DNA from: Monomorium pharaonis
Taxonomy: Eukaryota; Arthropoda; Insecta; Hymenoptera; Formicidae
NCBI RefSeq assembly: GCF_013373865.1
Contig: NC_050467.1
Location: 23,396,996-23,460,995, forward strand
DNA: 64,000 nt
Reading direction: 5' to 3'
A program made the translations under genes and the position numbers. The notes below the pieces were generated by a model. That model made no database searches, was not told where the DNA came from, and saw only the letters and a list, made by a program, of their open reading frames with translations. Below are positions 35,301-48,788 of this stretch, piece by piece (position 1 is the first letter of the stretch; every line of letters begins with the position of its first letter).

Positions 35301-38300
35301 TAATCATACTTTAATAAATTGTATACAAAAAAATATACATTAGATTAGAATATCGTAATGAATATAAATTGTAATTGAATATTTTACCTGCAATTTTAAA
35401 TGCATTTTTGTACCTTTGCATATTTAGAGTTTCTGTGTAAGTTAACTGCAGAAATTTTTATTTCTTTCTCACATTGAAAATTAATTTTAGCATTGCTTTT
35501 TTAATCTTGGACTTTTTTAATCTCGGACGATTTTTCTAAGACGTTTTTCCTTGTCAGTAAATCGAGATACGCTATTCTTATTTAGTTTTATAGAAGTTGC
35601 AACTGCAAAAGCATTTCGAGAGCATACTCATAAAAGACTTTGGCGTGAAAGACTTTTGTCTTCTTTCAGCTCTTCAGCACTGAATTGATAAATAGATCTA
35701 GATAGCTAAAGGACATTGTTTAATGCAAGCAAGGAAATTTAATTAAACGATGGTTAAGTCGGAATAAAAAATCGATTTCAAAGTCATGTACAGAACAACG
35801 TGATAAACTATCAGTTTGACCTATCGAGAGCGTGACACCTTATGTTGATTGAGAATTTGAAGGGCAGTAAAAAGCAGTCGAGGCATAAAATGAAAAGACG
35901 AGTCGGGCTCGGATCGAGCCGCCCCTGAGTAAAATGCGAGTAAAATGGATAGATCGATGTTATACGTCTGTATACTGGAAATAGCCTCATTATCACATAG
36001 ATCGAATCTTCTTATTTCTCTTTTTATGGCTCGTCTTTCGTCTCCGCCATTCTATAGATACATGGTACCTAAGACAGCCGTTCGAATAGAGTTAAACGTA
36101 AACTTGTCGTGTAATTTTGTTTCCTGGCACGATAACGTGATAATACTGACAACAGACACTTGCTTTGCAACACCTCTTTCGACGAAATTCGATAACAATT
36201 ACAGTTGGAAGCTTTAAAATCACAACGCTTTGGAAATTTAATTTTAAATATAATCTTATATATCTTATAAATTAAAAAAAAATCTTTTTGCTAATATTTT
36301 AAGAAAAAAGAGAAATGAAATAAAATTGTAAATAATTTATTAACTGTATAATAAAAAATATTAAAACGTGATTGTATAAAGAAAAAGAATATTTGTGTTA
36401 ATATACAATTTATTAGAAAAAATATTTAATTATCATAGAATATGTATTCTTTTTATAGATTTCAAATATTTTTATATATTTTTGTAATCACATTCTAACG
36501 ACCACATATAATATTATTTGCAATAATTTATGCACTACATACACAAAATAATTTAGTATAAAATATTTTGAAAATACATGTAAGTGAATCAATATTTATT
36601 AAAAAAAATTGTTTATTTGTGCATACGATTGCATATGCCAGCACAAAACGTTTGATAAATGTTCTATCTGAAGTTGATATGAAACTGATAACACACAATA
36701 CTCATAAAATAAATATTTTTGCTCCGCAATAAGTCGTAACAGAAATGTATCTTGGATAAATAACGTCAAGACTAAACGTTGATTTTGCACAATATATCGA
36801 GATTAATATCCAACCTACATTAAGCATGAAGCAAATATTCCGTTATCAGATCGCATTGTTTTATGTATTATTTTTAGCACAATCGTGAGAACTCGACGAA
36901 ACAATACGAGATTGAATCATTGTTCTTTCACGAAACGAAAATCCACTGCAAATGCAAGCATATAAAAAATGTCTCATTTATATGTGCGATTTTTTGCATA
37001 AAAATAACAGCAAAATGTGTTAAGTTAAACATTTAAATACATAGTATGTATAGTGTGTTAATTTTACATAGAAAATTAAATGAGGTATTTTTTACACATT
37101 TGGATTTAAGAGAATGTAATGACAAAAATTTGATAAGAATTTAAATTCTTTTTCTTCTTTGACACACACAAACACGTACACATACAGAGCGGAACTTTGA
37201 GAATTCCAATCAAGTGACGATTTGGCATTCGCTAGTAACTTAACATAGATCGGTGCACGTCGCAGTTCACCACGTTCTCAAATTAATGTCGACTTCTCGG
37301 AAATCGGTGTCGGCGTCTCGATCGACCACAAATTCCTCGTGACGTTGTTCAAGAGTTCGCAATTGGACACGTGGTTAGAATTTAGATGATAATTTGAAGA
37401 TTTACATATTCAATGACGATAGCAATAATAATTCAGGATTAAATATGAATTTATTATTGCAAATAGCGAATTTATTTGGAAATTCAGATATAATTTACAG
37501 TAAATATAAAACATATTATATTACTTATATTACATAAATATATGATTTTGTTTTTCATCTTTTTTTTCTTTCAATAATTATTTTTTGTAAAACCTGTGGT
37601 TTTCTCTCTCTCTCTTTCCAAGAATTTTATTAAATAATTTTATTAATTTTATTAAATTAAGAGATTGAAAAAGACTCGTAGTTTTAAAAATAAAATTTAT
37701 TTTAAAATATACGAATTTTTTTTAGTCGCTCAATTTATCTCTCTTGAAATGCCATTATTTCACTTAGACGCTTTAGTCACTTTAAACGCTCTCCATAGAA
37801 TAAGTTCGATCGTGGAAAAAGAAGAAGAACCAATCTTCTTTCCACTCTTTATATTAATAAATTCTAAGTGTTATTCGATATTTGAGTCGAAAATTCGATA
37901 TTTGCGCTTTATCTCGTTTGAAATTATAAACGTCCCACACACATATAGACAGTATCAAACTGAAAAGATGTATTTTGCAGCTTGTTTCATTTCTATTGAG
38001 GATAAATCTTCCATGAATTCTTTGTAATGCGATTTAACGATTCGGCATCGGGAACGATGAGAAGCGAGCGTGGGGGAATTTCCAAGATGCTGTTTTACTC
38101 GTACGAATCACCTGTGCGATATTATGAGAGAAAATTGCTCGCCACGAAACGTGACGTTTCGATAAGTGCCCCGGAATTTACGGTCGGAATAACTCGGTTG
38201 CAACATTGCACGGGTACATTAAATTAATTAATTGCACGTGGAGAAGAACTCTGTTTGATTACCCTTGTGACATATTCGATTTTCGCAATGTTTGCAGAAT

Positions 38301-39477
38301 GATTAATCGCATCGTAAACACGAGAAATAATACGCGATGCATCCTTTAATTCAAAACCAATGCTGATGAAGGTTTTTCGGACTTTCATCGTTTATGCTTA
38401 TCTATAGAACTGAAGTTGTTAACGGAAATTGTTAATTTAATGTTTCAGATAATGCTTATAAATTTCGTTGACGAGTTTGAAGTGTTAAACATAATCAACG
38501 AGTGAAAGGCAAGGGGCGCACTCGTAAAGTCAAACTTCGTAAACGATATCAATTAAACGACGGTGTCGAAGTTCACCGTACGTGGACTATTAAACCCGAT
38601 TTCACAACGCGTCCTTTAGCGGTGTTAAAGCGCTGAACGTTACATGCCACGTCGATTCCGATAAAAGCTGATTGATTTATGTAAAGTTTCTGCCCGAAGT
38701 AGAAAGCACAACACAACTATTTAGCCTAACATTTAATTACTTGTATACTATAACTTAAATAATTGCGTATGTATTATAGAGGATGCGGAATTAGTAAAAG
38801 TAAAAAATTTTAAAAATATATTACTAGATATTTAATAAAATTCTTAAAATTTCTCTTTGGAATGATTAATTATTTTTCTGGTATTTCTTTTACCGTTTTA
38901 TAATTTATAAAGCATAATTTATTTTAAAAATGCCTGAAAAATAATAAATCATTTCGAAGAGAAATTTTAGGAATTTTATTAAATATATAGTGATATATTT
39001 TTTAAATTTTTTATAGAAGAATTTTTTTTATTAGGACTTTACACAATTTTTTTTTCTTTTACTTTCTGTTATATTATATAATATGCAAAAAATAATATTA
39101 ATATTTTTACGAATATCTTTTCTGATACACGTGTTTTGTATGTGTATGAGAATATGTGTAATAGCATTGAATATATTTTTAGATCATACCGACATTTTAA
39201 TAATTTACGTGTACAAGAAAAGTTTATTTCCATTTTTGTAAGTAAAGAAGATATCACATAAACCTTTTTTATCCAGTTTAAAATAGATTAGTTTATAACT
39301 TTTCACGCCTATGCATTTGAATTACATAATAAACTCGTTTCTCTCATTTTCGCAAGCTAAAATACGTCACAGGCTTTAAATTTCTGATATTTTTATTGCT
39401 ATTTAGTACTGTCCTTCTGAAGAATTAGAAGAACATAAGAGAACACAGAACGATTATCGTGAATCCAGCGGACTTAC
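32396..39477 (-). other. Intron 2 of the receptor cyclase (7.1 kb)
   Basis: Mostly AT-rich. It holds the inverted-repeat element at 38802-39013 and a CACGTG E-box near 38235. The open frames here (for example 120 residues at 37665-38027, plus strand) have no recognisable protein features and lack convincing splice borders. Confidence 0.8.
38802..39013. mobile_element. MITE-like inverted-repeat element in intron 2
   Basis: Arms of about 87 bases (38802-38888 and 38925-39013) are imperfect reverse complements. The best-kept parts are ATATTTAATAAAATTC, TAAAATTTCTCTT and ATTATTTTTC. The spacer is about 36 bases. The structure is a nearly complete hairpin with no coding capacity. The ends and target-site duplication are not clear because the flanks are AT-rich. 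Confidence 0.6.
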
Positions 39478-39888
39478 TCCGTGCGGTTTTCGAGATATGG
39501 ATGAGCAAGTCTCTGTATTCCTCGGCGTTGGCCGTATCCTGGTCGAACGCCTTCACCTCCGGTTTGTAATTGAGCTTAGATTCGATTGCGCCGAACACGG
39601 CGCTCAGTCTGAAGTAGCATTCGGAATTGCCCTTTTTGTCCTTACTCGTCTTGTTGTAATTGTGAAGCAGCAGTCCGCAGATTTTCCACCCAAAACGGCG
39701 TAGGATGTGCCTGAGCGCCTCACTCACCAGTTGATGAGAGCCCATCATCCTGGTTAACGTCGGAAAATCGTTCTTGAAACGGAACGCTTCCGCCTGCGCC
39801 CCCGCCGTCAGCACGGGTATGTCCCATACACCCGCGTATCTTGCCACGGGCGCGATCACGTATTCGCATACGGGACCCAGGAAAGCAT
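39478..39888 (-). CDS. Receptor guanylate cyclase, coding exon 2 (ligand-binding domain core)
   Basis: Encodes residues 155-291 of the ectodomain. The start reads DAFLGPVCEYVIAPVARY, closely resembling the GPVCEY...APVAR motif of natriuretic peptide receptors (NPR-A/B/C), and is followed by WDIPVLTAGAQAEAF. C162 is expected to form one of the conserved ectodomain disulfides. Two further Cys occur in WKICGLLL and NSECYF, and there is a sequon NKT. The acceptor is gcaacag before 39888 and the donor is A|gtaagt at 39477. The phase is 1 on both sides, consistent with exons 1 and 3. A 68-residue plus-strand reading frame over this exon is its antisense shadow. Confidence 0.95.
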
Positions 39889-41279
39889 CTGTTGCGATGG
39901 AAGGAGAAGATTCGGGAAATTCATTTATCGCACTTTTTTTTTGTTGAAGTTAGTCGGAAGGCCCATTGCAAATGTGAAACATTACGAAAAGCCGGATGCG
40001 TCGCGTTCAGAACCGAGATTAACGAAATTCAATATTTTATGATTATTTAATATTAAACGCCTGTCACCAATAAACGAACTGTTATCTTCTGCTACCGATG
40101 AAACAGATCACCTAAAAAGTTATTGAAAGTTCGATGCTTTTAATTGAGATAAGTAGTAGCGATCGTAATCCCGAAGTCCAGCTCTACTGATTGCGATTTA
40201 TCGTTGCGGTACACATATATAAACCTGCCATTCATTTGCGTACAGTTTTAAGTACATATGTAGAATCGAGTGTCCGCTCGATGAAAACGTAGAAAATGTA
40301 ACAAGATAAAGCCACGCGCACGAAATAAATAACACGAATCTGAATTTATGAATTCGAATATCGGCTCCGCACGTTATAATCCTATCACTGCCACCCATAT
40401 GACCTGATACGTCGATAACAAGTATATTGTTTGTCGAGGAGACTTCGGTTGCAAGACGTACACTCATGAATTACACGGCTGATTAACGTATTGATTGACG
40501 GACGCAATTAAATTAAGCCGGTATATTTTGTGTGTTCGCCCACATGGTTTATTGGCGTACACTTAGATCAGACCGCAACCGATTACGGGAATGTCGATGT
40601 AGCTGCCTGTTTGGGGGATGTGCCTTTAACGACTATTAATATCGAATGTGTCTTCGTATCGCCGATACGCGAACAGAAATGTTGCCGCGAAATAAACGTT
40701 CAGAAAAATACTTATTACGTCCGTCAGCATCGCATACGCGGAGCCCACGGAATTCTCGCTTGTGTGTGCACGCACCTACATACGCTTATATTATACAATG
40801 TGTGTTTTCGAATGTACGTTATGCAATTAAAATCTCGCCGACCGGGACGACATCGCGAGTCCGCGGTTGGGCGAAGGGCAAACTCAGCAACGCGCAACGT
40901 GAACATGTACGCGAGGATAATAGAACAGTCAGCTAATTAAATAGATTGTTATTCTCCCGCTGCGGAAGAAACGCTTATTGTTCATGGGATTTTGTGGCAA
41001 AGGCGAATCAAAATTCCATTATTTTCTATACAATATATGTTCTGCTCGTTGCAATTAGCGGAGACATTCACTTCGTATGAAACGTCGCGCGGACGGAGAG
41101 AAAAAAAAATGGACACATAGCAATCTCTTTTTAAATGACCTCAAAATTTATTGCAAAATTTACTATAAACGTTTGTTTGCGAAATAAATAACGCGAGAGA
41201 TAGGAGTAGAGACGCACGCCGGCGTATATAGTCCCGTTTACCGTCGAAATTAAGGCGTATCAGCTTTTACGAGCAACAG

Positions 41280-41580
41280 GCTTCCAATTGCGCTCGGTTC
41301 ATTTACATGAATTCTAAGCCGCGCGACCTGAAACTCGCTAAATCCCCGAGTCTCGGTTCCCGCGCATTCACCCGCAAGCAATGCGCCTCCATGGAGCCGC
41401 GGTTCTAATTAGCAATTACGGGTGATATTGCGTCGATATCCGATTGCCGCATAAAGGCAAACATTACCACGGAATAATCGGTCCGAAACGACACGCGCTC
41501 TGCGTTTAAAACGCATTAATTCGCGCGTACGTCTAACGAATCCCCCGCGGCGCGCCCAATTTAGGGCTTTCAATCTTCAT
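41280..41580. promoter_or_regulatory. CpG-rich candidate regulatory block in intron 1
   Basis: A GC- and CpG-rich stretch with homeodomain-type core sites (for example CTAATTAGCAATTA near 41406-41419). The composition contrasts with the AT-rich intron. Enhancer function is an inference. Confidence 0.3.
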
Positions 41581-44500
41581 CGATCGAAGCTATACGTAAT
41601 ATGATAATAACTGCGTCAGGTTTACCCAGCGTCATTGTGGTTGCAAATTCCAGCGTAAAGCGGTTACGTCCGATTAACGCCGCATGCATCCCCAATGTCG
41701 CCGCGGTCCTGCATGTGGTCGCTTTTATCCGGCGGAGCTGCCGAAGTTACTGTTGGAGTTGGTTTATGGCAACTATACGTTATACGAAGAGTCCCGTGGG
41801 AAACTTATTAAGCTCCGTCACATCATCAACGGATCCGTGCATTAAGTCCCGCGTAACTTTTTTTTTTCTTTAATACCCCGCTTTTAATAGTATCGCCTCG
41901 CGTAATTTTAATTCACTTCCTTACACACGGTTTTTTTCACAATCAATTTTAATTTATTGTCTTAACTTTAACTGGATTTCATGTAATTTAATTAAAGGCT
42001 TAATTCTGAAAAGGTTTAACGTTAACATGAAATTGCACGACATCTAATGATGGAATTTTTTACGGATTAAGTTTTTTCAAGACTCTTATTACTACGCTTA
42101 TATCAGCTGGTTATACTTTGTATGTATTTTTTATCGATATATACCGCGATGTGAGAAAGTGTCCGAAAGTAAAGTATATTTTTGTGTAAACCATTGTTCA
42201 ATGTAGAGTGCATTTTTTAGAAGCATATCCCGTTGGAAGTTTTCTTTCGTCGAATGAATAAAAACTCGTCCCGCGCGAGGCTATAAAAATGTGAGAGCGT
42301 GAAAACGTGACTCGTAAATTCGGCCGAAAATTAAGCCGCAGATGACGAAGTGCATTCCCGACGGCGATGAGTTATTGCAGTCGCACGCCATATTCCGGTA
42401 TACCGCAATATTTTCATGCAGAGATTATACAGATGTATAGTTTTGCACAAATAGACGAGGATTCTGTGGATTTTACGACGCAAACACGCTCGTGCAACGA
42501 GTAAAAAGAGAATTTTACGAGTATGATTTATTTATACCGATTTAGAGAGGGAGGATATACTCATGAATAATTCTAAATCGACGTTTAAAAACGCGCTGTT
42601 CCTAACGAGCGGATTAACCGATATAGCGATACGAATCAATGGTAATAGAAAATTTACGTGGAAAATATAAAAGCGTATAATATAATGTAAAATCGCGTGT
42701 GCATGTTTTGTGTATCATATTTATTTATTATATATAACGTCAAATTATTAATTCTTTTAGCAGTCGTGAAAAAGAGCAATAGAGAGCAATAGAGGACTTT
42801 ATCGGGTATTTCGGGAATTCTTATTTTTCAAGATAAAAGAAACGTGACTCATAATACTCTCGAAAGCCGGTTCAGCTGTTTCCTGCAAGTTTTTCTGCAT
42901 TGGCTGTCGATACTATTACAGACAGACATATTTTTCCTCGTAGGATTTTTTCTCGCCTTTTAGGCTCGAATGGAGCAACAAGTGTTATATTATTATTATA
43001 TTATACGAGGATTACCTATCCCCTAAGTGCGTAGATATGCGTCACGTAGAAATCCTTTGGACCAGGGATAACCGAAGATCTGTTTCGTCTACGAAAGCTC
43101 CGTTGGCTCTCGTGATGAAGACTATTCTCGTCACGTACCGCTAGCTTAGTGAAAACTTCAATTTCATTATTACTTGCTCGACGTCTACGTGATTTTTGTT
43201 GAAGTAAGAGATAATATCACGGATCATCACCTTGTAATTACTGCCGGCTACCGCAATGCGGTCGCAAAGTTATTATATATCTTTTGTGCAACGTAGACTG
43301 CAACGTAATTTAAAAAAGATGTAGCTATATGAACCTTTTTCTCGCGCGACTCTGGATTAACGCGTTGACAAAACAATCGCTTCATTGTTTACGTACGAAA
43401 TGTTTCAACGAATGAAATTTTATTTAACTCGTCTGTGTGTCATCGTAGCTTGGTAGAGAGATACCGCGTATATACGTTTTGCTATAGTTACCGTACTTCC
43501 ATGTTTGATTCTACTGTGTGTGTATATAAAATCGATATATAAGGATATATAATGTAAAAAGTTCAATATTTACGGAGAAGAAAAAAGAAAAATGAATTTT
43601 ATTTTCAAAACACTCTTATTCTATTTTAAATGAAAAAGATACTTAAAATTATTACCACAATTTAGGATAGCTCATGACTAATGAAAGAACATTTCTATAA
43701 TTACGGATAATAATTTTGCACTCACGCGGTATTGTATATTTCAGCTGGCTAAAGCACAGACATAAATTCATGCTTCTTATTATCTGTACTACAAATAATA
43801 TTACACAAGAGTATAACCTACTTTTACTACGAAGGTACAATCGCAAAGGGAAACTGATTGTCACCTTATGCCACGACAATCGCAAATTAAAGATAACGAA
43901 TAGTTAAAAAGATAGTTGTAAATTTTGTATTGTGTTAAAAAGTACTTGTAATTCACGAATCGAGAAAATTTTCCTCGCTACTTTTATCTGTAAAAGAAAC
44001 AGCAAATATGCTAATAACGCCTTGTAAAAATGGAGAGATGCACTTTGAAAAAAATATATGGTAAACTAAACAACAAATAGCTCTCATTTTTTTCCGAAGA
44101 AAATTGAGAAAGAGAACGAAAAGGGAAGTTCTTGCGGTGAATAGTAAATGCTACGAGAGAGAACGCGCAACAAGACTCTCTTATTAAAAACTAAACTGTC
44201 TTTAGGGCGTGGCGGTTGCCTCGTTTCGATTCACGGTGTTTCTTCGGTCTCGATGAACTCGGTGGCAAGAAAAATACACGGTGCGATACTGCATGCCATT
44301 GAGATATTATACACGATCTTCAGCAGAATAAATTCACAAATGTGTTTACATTTAGAATCGAGATGAAAAATTATATGTTAAATTTTTGCGACATTCTGTT
44401 TTCCTTCATAATACAGTTTTTACATCTTTATTTCCGAGTTAATACTTAGGCGAGATAAAATAAGATAGAAAATATCTGAGAATATATGATGTGACATATT

Positions 44501-47500
44501 CGAAGTCGCATTTTAAACGAAATTAGCATAGAAGTTTTCGCAAACTTATGTGAAATGGGAAACTTCAGCAGATGTGAAAAGAAGTTCTAGATGCATCTAG
44601 TTGAAATCTCGAGATTTGAATTGGTTAGAAAAGAGAATTTCTTTTAGTTTGGCGTTTAGGAATTTGTTAAAACTGCGAACCAATCTACTCCATCAAGTAT
44701 TTTTTAAAAATTACCATTTTGTCTAACACAACAAAAATCGGACAATTTTCGGTCGGTTTACTATTTGGACTTGTTTCAATTGAAGAAAGAAAATATTTCA
44801 AAAATTTTAGTTGTAAAGCATTTGAAAAAAAATGAAATGTGTCGAATGAATAAAAACGCGTTTTAGTAAACTAATGTCCATATTTATCAATCCTTTTTTC
44901 TAATAATTCCATTAAGTAGAAAAGACAAGATGAGGTACAATTAAAAAAATTCTTTTTTATCTTTATTAATCTGACCTTCGTATTCGATGGAGATGAGCGT
45001 GCATAATGTACTACATAAATGGCACGCTCTCTAATGGACATCTACATAATGTACAAGATATTTATAATACGTCCAATACCGACCAGAAAGAGAGTGTACA
45101 GTTGCATCCTACTTTCGAGGTATATTCAAAACACAGCATTATCTCCCAAAACTAATAAAAATATTTTTCTTTCTATATACTTCATATAGATGGGCTTTCT
45201 TAACAAGGAAGCTCGCTTCGATCAACATGAATTCACACCCATGAGCAAAATAAATATGTTACCTTTAGGATCTTACAAAAACAGTAGTTGTATTTTTACT
45301 CACTGTTATTTGTATCTTGGTACAGCATAAGAGATTTAGACGAATAATATTATCACTCAATAGTTCTAACTATAAATTCTATCTTTATAATATGAAAAAG
45401 AGATAAAATCAGATATGTTTAGTGCGAGAACATTGTTTATATTAGAAAAGTTGTACTACTTTCGAAACAAGAGGATTATATATTTTGAAAATCCTTTTAA
45501 CATACATTTTTAATATGAATAACAATGTATTTTTTTTCTAGATTATATTTTGAAACTAAGATACATTTTTTTTAACAGATCACGAACCACATTTTATTTG
45601 GTGTTTGTAACAATTATATATTATTATAAATTTAATATAGCCGTGTAATATTGCATTGTAGTGTTTGGTGCTTAAAACATTGTGATATTTAATAATAGAT
45701 GAGATAGAGTAGTAAAAAGTGATTCGGAAAGCTAACTTAATTGCCTCAAAAATACGTTTTAAAGATCAATATTTATAATTTTTGTTTTTAATTGTTAATT
45801 GGCGGAAAAACAATGTGTTCAATGAAGTTCAATGTTTTAAAATTATATTTTTATATTTGTGAAAAATTACTCCTATAAATATAGAGTAAATCTTTATAAT
45901 TTTATTTTACTTATATGTTTCATAAAAATTAATATCTGTTATTAATTTATTTTTTAAAGAATTTTTTTTTTGAAAAAAATTCTTTTACTCTTTATTTAGA
46001 AGAGATTACTCTAAAAATAAGAAAGATCCCCTCTTTCTCTTTTTTCTCTCTTCTTCGTTTTTCAAATTACAGTTTTTTGGGGTATAAATTCTTTCGTGTT
46101 TGAAATTTTTAAAAATATTTGGATAACATTGAAATATGAAAGTATGAATAAAATAAAACACTAAAATTTTCAACATTATTTACGGTACAACTGCATTACC
46201 TGTTTGAAAAAAAATTATTTCTCAGCTTTCAGCGGAATAAAAACAATAAAAAAATAATAAACAAAGTAATGTACTTTAATTATTAAAATATAAATATTAT
46301 TATTTTATTGTAATATCACGTTTTTTTTTCAAAATTTACGCAATCATGATGATCTCAAATAATAACGAAAATGTAGAACGCCGTTTATCGAGAAAAATTT
46401 CCGGTACAAAAGAATTCTCGAGTACGCTTGTCATGTACATCGCGATGTCAGGATTATTGCTTGCGTAACGCAGAAATAAAATAGACGTATCTTGGCTATG
46501 AAAGTACACGTATGCATAGTTACATACTTTTATTCAGTCACAATTCAATTGCTTGCTTTTAAACTCATCTACTTTCATCGATGCGACCTACATACGTGTA
46601 CTCGAACTTGCATTATGGAGGAAACCGCGTTTATCTTTAAATTCGATGAAAAATGAGATGTACCTTACAAATAGAAAATAAGCGCGTTTAACATGAAATA
46701 GAAAAATTTTCCAAGAATTATTATCGCTGTTATTTTTGCATGATTAACCAGCTGTAAATAATGTTTGTTTATATTCTCCCATTTTTTTTCCACGGTCGAT
46801 TTTACAAACTAGACTGGCGAGTAGCACGCGCGATAGCTAGAATAAATCTATATTTAATACAATTTAAACGCATTTTTTCACAGACAGACGATACTTTATT
46901 GATATATTTAACTGTAGGGTTAAAAAAAAAAGATAAATTGAACATTAGACTGATATGTAATTAATACAATTACATGCTATGAAAATGTCATTTCTCGTCA
47001 AAGCGGATTGCGCTCGAAAATTTTAGTATCGATTATTAAATATATTTTAAATTCTGCATACGAATTATTAGATTTGAAACGCAATCGTAGACTGAAACTA
47101 GAATTAATATTTTCAAATTAAATTGATCGATTTAATCACGATGCTACAAACATCTGTAAAAAATCGTAAGAACTTTTTGTGAAAAATATTATTCCAGCCG
47201 GAATATATAAAAAATTAATAAATATACATATATTTCTTAAATAATTTGTAATGCTACTAATATAAACATTTAATATTGACAGATCTAAATATAAATTGCA
47301 TCTTGATTAATAGGAATTCTAGGAAATGTATTTTGTAGCAAAAAGGAAGAAGTGGTTATAAATTTTACTAATTGAATTATTTACGAGCCAAACTTACATT
47401 AAAAGTTTCTTTATATGGCTTTTGAATCTCATTACAAAAAGTAGGCCACCTCTGTAGCTTCTCTGAAACTGAGACCTATCATCAGTTGGACATCAATCCG

Positions 47501-48697
47501 AAGCGTCAATCCGAAAGCCTAATGACTTCTGCCTGTTTCGATTAGATCGGATTTATTGCTACGCGGCGCATAAACACAGTAGTGCATTGCGACTGCAGTC
47601 GCAACAAACGCCTGGAATAACTTCAATGAAATGACATGAATTCACCTAACGTACAGGAAAATTATTTTCAGCGATGCAGTAAATTACATCGGGGCGTGTG
47701 ATAAACCCAAAGGGGTTTATTGCAGCGTAAAATTTTTGATACGACCAAAAAGAAAGTCGCGTCATTCGATCTCGCGAGAGAAGCACAACAATCCGCAAAA
47801 GTCGCAAGTGATGACATTTAAGCAGAGTTAATCTTAATGGTTTTAATAACTTTTTAAATTACAGAAGAATAAAAGATCCTTTAGTTATTAATATAATAAA
47901 AAACATAGAATTCATGAGTCGCGCATTGTCTATGTTAGCGAAAGAAAAACGTTTATTCAATTTTATTTAAATCAGGGGCATAAAGACACAGCTCCCGTTT
48001 ATTCAACACTAAGAAATTCAAAAGTGGAAATTTTGCGGGAAACGTGGGCTTTTCTTTCATTTGAATAAATCCCAAACATTTCCGGGGAAGAAAATACATC
48101 TCCTTACGTAACGTTTTACGGTAATAAAAGCGAGATATATCGTGATTCAACAATGGCGAACGGTAGATCCGAAATTTGTTGTTTCGAGAATGATCTAAAT
48201 ATTTAAAACATATACGTGAATATCAATGTGTATTCAAATAACTAAAGCCACGTATTTTTCGGTGTATACGCGCGCATTCGGCGTCTCGTCGCGCAAAAAC
48301 CACGGCCAGATATACGCGCGACTGTAAATACAAATCGAAGTCTCTCCGTCAGCAGTTTAAAAAGAAGGCAAATCGAGTTAATAAACGACGCGGACGTGTA
48401 CCGGGTCTGTACACAGGAACGTTCGACGACAGAGAGCGTCTCTGCGTGGAATAAAACACCAAGGAAGTAATTTCATCGGGAAACGCATACACGTCGTCGC
48501 CCATTGAGTTTGCCTATTAAACCATTTCTACTTCATCCCTTTTTTCCCCCTTCTCATTCCGCTTTTACCTCGACCCATTTACCACCGCGTCGATTGATCG
48601 TTCAAATCGCTCGTTTTTCCCATTTAAACCGGCAATCGCGTTGATTAAAAAAGGAAGTACACGGGATAACCCTTACGCGGGATGAGCCCGGTGGAAC

Positions 48698-48700
<3 letters not shown>

Positions 48701-48785
<85 letters not shown>
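48701..48785. repeat. (TC)n microsatellite
   Basis: An 85-base pure TC/GA repeat in intron 1. It gives an Arg-Glu repeat reading frame on the minus strand that should not be taken as a gene. Confidence 0.98.

Positions 48786-48788
<3 letters not shown>

Noticed and set aside
37665..38027. 120-residue plus-strand open frame
   Set aside because: Its composition follows AT-rich intron DNA (many Ile, Phe, Lys), with no domain and no convincing borders.
39497..39703. Plus-strand open frame over receptor exon 2
   Set aside because: Antisense shadow of a conserved exon.
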